Below, in pieces: positions 6,684 through 11,272 of a DNA stretch of 11,272 bases. The stretch comes from an uncultured Bacilli bacterium (GTDB lineage: Bacteria; Bacillota_I; Bacilli_A; RF39; UBA660): NCBI GenBank assembly GCA_934085635.1, contig CAKOHL010000031.1, forward strand, positions 1 to 11,272, in the 5' to 3' direction. Positions within the stretch are counted from its first letter, which is position 1, and every line of letters begins with the position of its first letter. The notes beneath the pieces were generated by a model, which ran no database searches, had not been told where the DNA came from, and was given only the letters and a program-made list of their open reading frames with translations. The position numbers were made by a program, and so were the translations under genes.

Positions 6684-7470
6684 CACACTTACTTTTTAAT
6701 ACCACTTCTACTTTACCAACATCAAGTACAGAAACTGTATAAGTTCTTTTTAAGATATCTAAAGAAATTACTGTTCCTTTACCCTTATCAGTAGAAACTT
6801 CATCTCCAATATTTGGCATATCACTTCTATAATCTGAATATACATCATCTTCATAAGTTAAACAGCAAAGAAGCCTACCACATTGACCATTAATTTTATT
6901 AGGATTTAAAGTTAAATTTTGATTCTTAGCCATACTGATAGAAACAGATTCTGGAAAACAAGATAAATATGAAGAGCAACATAACTCTCTACCACACTGA
7001 CCAATTCCAGATATTTCTTTTGCTTTATCTCTTACACCAATTTGTCTCAATTCAATTCTAGTTTTATATATAGATGCTAATTCCTTAGCAAGTTCTCTAA
7101 AATCAATTCTCTGTTCAGCATGGAAAAACATAAGTAATTGAGCCCTATCCAAAGTGAACGAAGCATCTATAAAATTCATATTTAATTTATACTTATGAGC
7201 AATCTTTTTTGCATCAACAATAGCGCGCTTTGCATCTTTGATGTTTGATTTAAAAGTTTTAATATCTTTTTCATTTGCCTTTCTAAGTACATCCTTCATA
7301 TCAAGAACAAGTTCTTTATTTTTGATATTACTCATAATAACCTTAGCAAGTTGAATACCCCTTTCGGTTTCAACAATAACTAAATCTCCATCAAGTATAT
7401 TTAACTCATTACCTTTGAAAAAATATAACTTTCCACCTTCTTTAAAATTTACTGCAACAACATTATTCAT
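6655..7470 (-). CDS. ricT: RicT (YaaT/PSP1 domain) regulatory iron-sulfur protein
   Basis: RicT is the PSP1-domain member of the RicAFT complex, which in B. subtilis carries [4Fe-4S] clusters, assists RNase Y in mRNA maturation and influences Spo0A phosphorylation, competence and biofilm formation. The 271-residue product is close to B. subtilis YaaT (275). It has the PSP1 core with FFHAEQRIDFRELAKEL (115-131), then GIGQCGRELCCSSY (C159, C164, C165) and GQCGRLLCCLTYE (C197, C202, C203), the conserved cysteine pairs. The C-terminal tail adds CDECEKKC (C262, C265, C269). The start is the ATG at 7470, with GGTGA 5 nt upstream, rather than an upstream TTG at 7491. It overlaps the last codons of holB (ATGAATAA). 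RicA and RicF are not in this window. Confidence 0.93.
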   Translation of the reverse strand: MNNVVAVNFKEGGKLYFFKGNELNILDGDLVIVETERGIQLAKVIMSNIKNKELVLDMKDVLRKANEKDIKTFKSNIKDAKRAIVDAKKIAHKYKLNMNFIDASFTLDRAQLLMFFHAEQRIDFRELAKELASIYKTRIELRQIGVRDKAKEISGIGQCGRELCCSSYLSCFPESVSISMAKNQNLTLNPNKINGQCGRLLCCLTYEDDVYSDYRSDMPNIGDEVSTDKGKGTVISLDILKRTYTVSVLDVGKVEVVLKSKCDECEKKCNK

Positions 7471-8287
7471 AAATTTCACCAACCATATCAAAAATCAATT
7501 TATCTAGAAACAAATTAACATTCACATTATATTTTAACACATTTTCGCTTTTATTCAACACTATTAATTTTCTAGTAAGATCTTTTTCATTTATGTTTAA
7601 AGCAATTTTTTCTACAGTAGATAAATACTCATCAAAATATTGAATTGTATTTTGAAATTTATAATTTAAAACATCATAATAAAAATATTTAATAATTTTA
7701 ATGATAGACATAACTACTACTTTTTCTTCTTTTTTAGAAAATATATCTGGTAAATATGCTATAGAATCCTCTTTATAATTTTCTATTTTATTAATTAAAT
7801 CAATGGATTTCAAAATTAATTCATTATCAAAATTTTTAATATCAAAATCCACGTTATCATCTACTTTTATTAACTGACATCTAGACTTAATCGTGGGTAA
7901 GACACTATTTATATTAGAAGTTATTAAAAAAGCATAGATATTATCTTCTGGTTCTTCTAAAAACTTAAGTAGCGAATTAGCAGCATAATCATTCATCATT
8001 TGAGCTTCATCAATAATATATGTTTTAGCTATATGAAATTGTGACTTAGTCTTAAATTTTGACTGTATATCCAAAATTTGATCTTTTATAATTTTAGAAT
8101 TCTCAGGTCTAACGATTAACACATCACAAGATTCTTCATTAACTTCTTCTTTAAAAATATATTTGCTAATGACTGAAAAAAGTGATTCTTTAAGCGAATC
8201 ATAATTAGAATTGTACAATAAAAAAGCGTGACTAATCGTATTTTGACTAGCCCTAAGATTAAAATAGTTTTCTAATTTTTCACTCAT
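7463..8287 (-). CDS. holB: DNA polymerase III subunit delta prime
   Basis: The delta-prime subunit is the rigid stator of the sliding-clamp loader and works with DnaX and delta. The 274-residue protein has ISHAFLL (18-24), KTYIIDEAQMM (88-98), ANSLLKFLEEP (103-113) and the SRC motif (135-137), the AAA+ landmarks of the family. It has no Walker A, as expected for a non-ATPase delta-prime. It is about 50 residues shorter than B. subtilis HolB (329). The segment that normally holds the degenerate P-loop and four-cysteine zinc module is reduced to about 30 residues with a single Cys (C54). The C-terminal collar region is weakly conserved. The ATG has AGGTGAT (8291-8297) 3 nt upstream. In B. subtilis holB is preceded by tmk, yaaQ and yaaR and here by bofA; its pairing with ricT is conserved. 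Confidence 0.93.
   Translation of the reverse strand: MSEKLENYFNLRASQNTISHAFLLYNSNYDSLKESLFSVISKYIFKEEVNEESCDVLIVRPENSKIIKDQILDIQSKFKTKSQFHIAKTYIIDEAQMMNDYAANSLLKFLEEPEDNIYAFLITSNINSVLPTIKSRCQLIKVDDNVDFDIKNFDNELILKSIDLINKIENYKEDSIAYLPDIFSKKEEKVVVMSIIKIIKYFYYDVLNYKFQNTIQYFDEYLSTVEKIALNINEKDLTRKLIVLNKSENVLKYNVNVNLFLDKLIFDMVGEIYE
7476..7480 (-). promoter_or_regulatory. Ribosome binding site that sets the ricT start
   Basis: GGTGA within the last codons of holB lies 5 nt before the ATG at 7470. It favours this start over the in-frame TTG at 7491, and the resulting N-terminus (MNNVVAVNFKEGG) matches where RicT proteins normally begin. Confidence 0.65.
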
Positions 8288-8308
8288 ACTATCACCTAAT
8301 CATTACTA

Positions 8309-8491
8309 TCACAATAATTGATTCATAACAACAAGTCCAATTAAAGCAGGAATTCCCAAAAGTGTAACGAATATTATTGAAACAACATTTATTGGAATCA
8401 TTGCACCAACGCTTGAAGTTATTAAATCAAATGCATACATTAAACATAACGCCATAACAAGTCTTTTTACTACAATTACTATTATTTGCAT
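8309..8491 (-). CDS. bofA: BofA-like pro-sigma-K processing inhibitor, short form
   Basis: BofA is a mother-cell membrane protein that, with SpoIVFA, holds the intramembrane protease SpoIVFB inactive and delays pro-sigma-K processing during sporulation. This 60-residue product ends with the family core: IPINVVSIIFVTLLGIP, then a hydrophobic stretch and VVMNQLL, closely paralleling the PINLVTTAISGILGIPG...VIKQF ending of B. subtilis BofA (87 residues). It lacks the N-terminal hydrophobic segment of the longer form. Two hydrophobic segments are visible, about 2-24 and 34-58. The ATG at 8491 is chosen because TGGAGG lies 5 nt upstream; a GTG at 8503 would place that site inside the coding region. 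It follows recR by 38 nt, as in the recR-yaaL-bofA order of B. subtilis. The family is well supported; function depends on sporulation genes not seen here. Confidence 0.85.
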   Translation of the reverse strand: MQIIVIVVKRLVMALCLMYAFDLITSSVGAMIPINVVSIIFVTLLGIPALIGLVVMNQLL

Positions 8492-8496
8492 ATTTG

Positions 8497-8502
8497 CCTC
8501 CA
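8497..8502 (-). promoter_or_regulatory. Ribosome binding site that sets the bofA start
   Basis: TGGAGG stands 5 nt before the ATG at 8491. The GTG at 8503 begins one base before this site, so starting there would translate through it. The ATG is therefore preferred. Confidence 0.75.
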
Positions 8503-8529
8503 CAAAATAGTATTAATGTAATTTAAATA

Positions 8530-9129
8530 TTATGACAAGAATTTTCTATCATCAATTGCTCTTACTATCGTAAGTGGATCTAAATATTCAAAATCTGTTC
8601 CAATAGGAATACCATAAGATAACCTAGAAACTTTAACATTTTTATTTTCTAGCAATTTTTGAATATAAAGAGAAGTCATTTCTCCTTCAACTGAAGGATT
8701 AAGTGCAATAATAACCTCTTTTACTGAGTCATCAATACGATTGTTAACTAATGAAAAAATGTTTATATCCTCAGGATTTACCTCATCAATTGGTGATATA
8801 AGGCCCCCTAAAACGTGATATAATCCATTAAATTTACCTGTTTTTTCAAACATAAAAACACTTTTTGCATCTTCCACTACACAAATCGTGGATCTATCTC
8901 TAGTTTCAGAAGTACAAATATTACATTTTTCGTGATCAGTCAAATGACCACATACACTACATACAGTAATATTATTTTTAAAATTAAGTAAATTACTAGC
9001 AAATTCCTCTATTTTTTCAAAATCTATATCATTAACATCATACACAAATCTTTCAGCAGATTTTTCGCCTACTCCCGAAAAAAGGCGAAAACTTTCTTTA
9101 AGTTTTTCAAATTCCTCTGGATAAACCAT
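8530..9129 (-). CDS. recR: Recombination mediator protein RecR
   Basis: RecR acts with RecF and RecO to load RecA onto SSB-coated gaps during recombinational repair. The 199-residue length is normal. The N-terminal helix-hairpin-helix appears as FSGVGEKSAERF (17-28), where most homologues have LPGIGxKSAxR. The zinc finger is C57xxC60...C69xxC72. The Toprim domain starts around 81 (ICVVEDAKSVF) with GGLISPIDEVNPED and NPSVEGEMTSLYI, and the C-terminal part reads LSYGIPIGTDFEYLDPLTIVRAIDDR, a somewhat divergent version of the usual GLPVGGDLEYADxxTLxRAxxGR. The start lies 2 nt after the ybaB stop; GGAGG inside ybaB is about 11-12 nt upstream, so coupled translation is likely. The ybaB-recR pairing is widespread in bacteria. 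Confidence 0.96.
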   Translation of the reverse strand: MVYPEEFEKLKESFRLFSGVGEKSAERFVYDVNDIDFEKIEEFASNLLNFKNNITVCSVCGHLTDHEKCNICTSETRDRSTICVVEDAKSVFMFEKTGKFNGLYHVLGGLISPIDEVNPEDINIFSLVNNRIDDSVKEVIIALNPSVEGEMTSLYIQKLLENKNVKVSRLSYGIPIGTDFEYLDPLTIVRAIDDRKFLS

Positions 9130-9131
9130 TA

Positions 9132-9425
9132 TTAGAACAATCCTCCAAGACCACCTGTATATTTACCCATTTTTTCTTCTTTAGTTTTTGCAACTTGATT
9201 TAAAACATCATTAACCGCTACTAAAAGCATATCTTCTAACATATCTTTATCTGAAAGAACAGAATCATCAGTTATTTTTATTTTATTAACTTGCATTTTT
9301 CCAGACATTTCTATCTTCACAGCTCCACTAGTAGCAGTAAAAACAGTATTTTCTATCTCCTCATTAGCATTTTGTAATTCTCTTTGAACTTTTTGTGCTT
9401 GTGCCATTAAACTTTGCATATTCAT
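9132..9425 (-). CDS. YbaB/EbfC family nucleoid-associated DNA-binding protein
   Basis: The 97-residue protein belongs to the small dimeric YbaB/EbfC family (YaaK in B. subtilis), which binds DNA and is linked to nucleoid organisation and recombinational repair. It shows the family pattern: an N-terminal helix MQSLMAQAQKVQRELQ, a central beta region with GAVKIEMSGKMQVNKIKI, a helix with LEDMLLVAVNDVLNQ, and the glycine-rich tail GGLGGLF. AGGAGG lies 8 nt before the ATG and overlaps the dnaX stop codon region, so the gene is tightly linked to dnaX. The dnaX-ybaB-recR order is one of the most conserved bacterial arrangements. The precise molecular role is not settled even in model species. Confidence 0.95.
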   Translation of the reverse strand: MNMQSLMAQAQKVQRELQNANEEIENTVFTATSGAVKIEMSGKMQVNKIKITDDSVLSDKDMLEDMLLVAVNDVLNQVAKTKEEKMGKYTGGLGGLF

Positions 9426-9438
9426 AATAATTTCCTCC

Positions 9439-11157
9439 TCATTTTACACTAACAGTGTCATTTCCGAATATATCTAAAGCAGAATTTTCTAAATCACTAT
9501 AAAATTCTCCCTGTTCTAATTGTACATCATTTTCTTCAACAAATACATATTTAATATTATTTTTCTTATTTTTTATAAAATCTTCCTTACATTTATTCCA
9601 TTCATCATTAGTGAGTGCAATTACCTTATAAGAATTATCAAAAAGCTCCTTAACAAAACCTTCTATTTGAGATATTTTCTTATTAAAGTTTATTACATCA
9701 CTCGAATTATTAAACGCAAATAATAAATATTTAGAAGAAGCCACCACTACTTTACCATTTAAAAGTAAATTAGCTAAAATATTATAAGTTTTATTTGAAA
9801 CAAAATCATATAGTTTGTCATAATTATTGTTAATATCAATTAATATCTTTTTATCAGCCTCTGCAAAAACGTTATTAATTCTAATATGAATTAAATCATT
9901 GTTAATTGTCTTTTCTTCTTCTAAATTATTGTTAATAACTTCATCATCAGATTTTTTTTGAGATTCAGAAGTAATATTTGCATCGTTAATTGTTTCTTTC
10001 ATAGAAGCATCATTGACAATTTCATTTTGAGAAGTATCAATATTTGCAACTTTTGATTCAATTAAATCTTTGTTATGAGATATTTCCTTATTATTATCAA
10101 ATAAATTAGCAATTTGTATCATATAGATTTCAAACAACATTCCTTGATTAAAAGAGTTTTTTAATTCTTTAGCTAAATCATTTAAATAAAAAGTAATTTT
10201 AGATATTTGGTTACTATTTAAATAAATTTGTTTTAAAAATTCAGTATACTCGTTATCAAAATAATCAGACAACTTTGAATATATAGAATAATCTCTTATT
10301 AAAATTAACAAATTGTCAACAATTGAACGATAATTAAGTCCTTTAGAAGATATTTCATTACAATAAGTTAATAAATCCTTATAATTAAAATTAGTTAATG
10401 ATAAAAATACACTTTGAATAAATTCACTTGAAACATAACCAGATAATTTATATATTTCTTCAATAGTAATAAGTTCATCCGGTAAAGATAAAGCCTGATC
10501 CAACAAATTAATAGCATCCCTTAAACCACCATCAGATACTTCAGCTATTTTTAAAAGTACATCATCAGATACAACCCTATTTTCATTTTCAACAATATAT
10601 TTTAATCTACTAATTAATTGATCGATAGATATCTTTTGAAAATCAAATCTTTGACATCTAGACAAAATAGTTAAAGGTATTTTATTTGGCTCAGTTGTCG
10701 CTAAAATAAATATAACGTGGCTAGGTGGTTCCTCAAGAGTCTTAAGTAACGCGTTAAAGGCACCTATAGAAAGCATATGAACTTCATCAATAATATATAT
10801 TTTATACTTACAAAAAGAAGGTAAAAGCTTTGAATTATCTCTTAATGCACGTATTTCATCTACACCATTATTACTAGCTGCATCTATTTCAATAATATCC
10901 GAATCATTTGTTAATAAGTTAACACAATTAAAACATTTGCCACAAATATCGCCATTAAAGTCAGTACAATTAACTGCATGAGCAAATATTTTTGCAATAC
11001 TAGTTTTACCTGTACCTCTAGGACCGGTAAATAAATAAGCGTGTGATATTTTATTGTTAATAATTGAATTCTTTAAAATATCTACCACTACATCTTGTCC
11101 AACAACATTAGCAAAATTACTTGGTCGATACTTTCTATACAAAGCAGTATAAGCCAT
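9439..11157 (-). CDS. dnaX: DNA polymerase III subunits gamma/tau
   Basis: DnaX is the ATPase motor of the sliding-clamp loader; its full-length tau form also tethers polymerase and helicase. The 572-residue protein matches B. subtilis DnaX (563). Visible features are Walker A GPRGTGKT (45-52), zinc cysteines C64, C72, C75 and C78, Walker B with DEVH (124-127), the SRC motif (166-168) and GGLRDAINLLDQ near 207-218. The collar domain ends near residue 350. A low-complexity Asn/Glu/Ser-rich linker (about 355-415) leads to a tau-type C-terminal domain (about 415-572). An A8 tract in the linker at codons 400-402 creates an in-phase slippery heptamer with an immediate -1 stop. The ATG has GGAGGTG (11162-11168) just upstream and an extended -10 promoter. 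It is the first gene of the ten-gene unit. Confidence 0.97.
   Translation of the reverse strand: MAYTALYRKYRPSNFANVVGQDVVVDILKNSIINNKISHAYLFTGPRGTGKTSIAKIFAHAVNCTDFNGDICGKCFNCVNLLTNDSDIIEIDAASNNGVDEIRALRDNSKLLPSFCKYKIYIIDEVHMLSIGAFNALLKTLEEPPSHVIFILATTEPNKIPLTILSRCQRFDFQKISIDQLISRLKYIVENENRVVSDDVLLKIAEVSDGGLRDAINLLDQALSLPDELITIEEIYKLSGYVSSEFIQSVFLSLTNFNYKDLLTYCNEISSKGLNYRSIVDNLLILIRDYSIYSKLSDYFDNEYTEFLKQIYLNSNQISKITFYLNDLAKELKNSFNQGMLFEIYMIQIANLFDNNKEISHNKDLIESKVANIDTSQNEIVNDASMKETINDANITSESQKKSDDEVINNNLEEEKTINNDLIHIRINNVFAEADKKILIDINNNYDKLYDFVSNKTYNILANLLLNGKVVVASSKYLLFAFNNSSDVINFNKKISQIEGFVKELFDNSYKVIALTNDEWNKCKEDFIKNKKNNIKYVFVEENDVQLEQGEFYSDLENSALDIFGNDTVSVK
9923..9959 (-). other. Candidate -1 frameshift or slippage site in dnaX
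   Basis: On the minus strand an A8 tract (9952-9959) lies in codons CAA AAA AAA, giving a heptamer A AAA AAA in the correct X XXY YYZ phase. After a -1 shift the next codons are ATC TGA TGA, ending the chain after residue 403. Ten bases downstream an 8-bp A/U-rich hairpin with one G-U pair (AAGTTATT, loop AAC, AATAATTT; 9923-9941) follows. E. coli dnaX frameshifts on A AAA AAG and Thermus dnaX slips on an A tract to make gamma. Whether it happens here is inferred; the hairpin is weak and no upstream stimulatory purine element is obvious. Confidence 0.4.
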
Positions 11158-11178
11158 AAAACACCTCCATATAAAAAA

Positions 11179-11187
11179 ATTATACCA
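11179..11187 (-). promoter_or_regulatory. dnaX operon promoter, extended -10 TGGTATAAT
   Basis: TATAAT (11179-11184) preceded by TGG (11185-11187) forms a consensus extended -10 on the minus strand. No good -35 stands 16-18 bp upstream; that position is occupied by one arm of an inverted repeat. Transcription would start near 11172, leaving a leader of about 14 nt that is mostly the ribosome binding site. A second, weaker candidate lies upstream: TTGAAA (11222-11227), 17 bp, CATTAT (11199-11204). Either would drive the ten genes to mfd. Confidence 0.65.
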
Positions 11188-11209
11188 TTTTAGATGTAAT
11201 AATGGTATA
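11181..11209. repeat. Inverted repeat over the dnaX promoter, operator-like
   Basis: TATACCATT (11181-11189) and AATGGTATA (11201-11209) are perfect 9-bp inverted copies separated by 11 bp. The left arm covers most of the dnaX -10 element and the right arm occupies the -35 position. The right arm also forms the 8-bp palindrome GGTATACC (11204-11211). The 20-bp centre-to-centre spacing is about two helical turns, as expected for a dimeric repressor site. It is not followed by a T tract in the sense of a terminator for an upstream minus-strand gene. No known regulator was matched. Confidence 0.45.
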
Positions 11210-11211
11210 CC

Positions 11212-11272
11212 TATCTTTTTGTTTCAAAAAAATTTGTTAATAACTTAGAAAATTTAATATTATAGGAGCTAT
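11212..11272. other. AT-rich right edge, no gene recognised
   Basis: This 61-nt tail has no readable coding sequence on either strand and no RNA gene that I recognise. In B. subtilis small RNA genes lie upstream of dnaX, but nothing comparable is visible in so short a stretch. Possible promoter fragments exist on both strands (plus: TTGTTA at 11234-11239 and TATTAT at 11258-11263; minus: TATAAT at 11259-11264), but the window ends too soon to judge them. Confidence 0.3.

Noticed and set aside
7471..7491. TTG start at 7491 giving a longer RicT.
   Set aside because: The added residues lie wholly within the holB end and GGTGA points to the ATG at 7470.
8492..8540. Possible sigma-E promoter for bofA (TAATATT as -35, CATTAATA as -10) or a sigma-A-like TTGTCA-17-TAATAC.
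   Set aside because: The two sigma-E-like boxes are only about 7 bp apart instead of 13-15, and the sigma-A-like -10 matches the consensus at only three positions. Such matches are expected by chance in this AT-rich sequence.
9520..9723. Open reading frame of 67 codons on the plus strand, rich in Ile, Phe and Tyr.
   Set aside because: It is antisense to the dnaX C-terminal region and its composition simply mirrors the A-rich coding strand.
11234..11272. Plus-strand promoter (TTGTTA, 18 bp, TATTAT) followed by an AGGAG sequence, suggesting a divergent gene to the right.
   Set aside because: The window ends before any start codon; the match is imperfect, and a minus-strand TATAAT overlaps it.

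Overview
The window is a chromosomal housekeeping segment from a very AT-rich, low-GC Gram-positive bacterium. The gene set and order recall the dnaX-ybaB-recR-bofA and holB-ricT-yabB-rsmI-pth-mfd-spoVT blocks of Bacillus subtilis. Two homologues of sporulation genes (spoVT, bofA) point to a spore-forming Bacillota lineage, or one with spore-forming ancestry. TGA is used as a stop (dnaX, bofA, ricT, yabB, rsmI, pth), so the standard bacterial code applies, not the mycoplasma code. An uncultured Bacilli/Erysipelotrichia-like or mollicute-related lineage would fit, but I cannot name the organism.

Layout, following transcription. Ten genes run leftward from 11157 to 1434 with gaps of at most 38 nt and several overlaps: dnaX, ybaB, recR, a bofA-like gene, holB, ricT, yabB/trmN6-like, rsmI, pth and mfd. 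An extended -10 promoter lies just upstream of dnaX. A strong hairpin with T tracts on both sides ends the unit, and the same hairpin ends the convergent ppa gene (922-1413, + strand). ppa and spoVT (331-831, - strand) diverge from a 90-nt region in which their promoters overlap back to back. rpmE (11-208, - strand) has its own promoter and a hairpin-bearing leader. The right edge (11212-11272) holds no recognisable gene. No stretch over 300 nt is gene-free, and I saw no tRNA, rRNA, CRISPR, insertion sequence or prophage.

The long unit combines clamp-loader subunits (DnaX, HolB), DNA repair (RecR, Mfd, YbaB), RNA maturation and modification (RicT, a TrmN6-like methyltransferase, RsmI), peptidyl-tRNA recycling (Pth) and one sporulation membrane protein (BofA). 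It looks like two B. subtilis blocks joined, without tmk, yaaL, yaaQ, yaaR, yabA or fin.

No obviously new system stands out; this is mostly a conserved core region. The points most worth a second look are: an in-phase A AAA AAA slippery heptamer in dnaX followed two codons later by a -1 frame stop, which would give a short gamma-like product; an A8 tract where ricT and the methyltransferase gene overlap; the structured rpmE leader; an operator-like inverted repeat on the dnaX promoter; a HolB without its zinc module; and an RsmI with two altered signature motifs.
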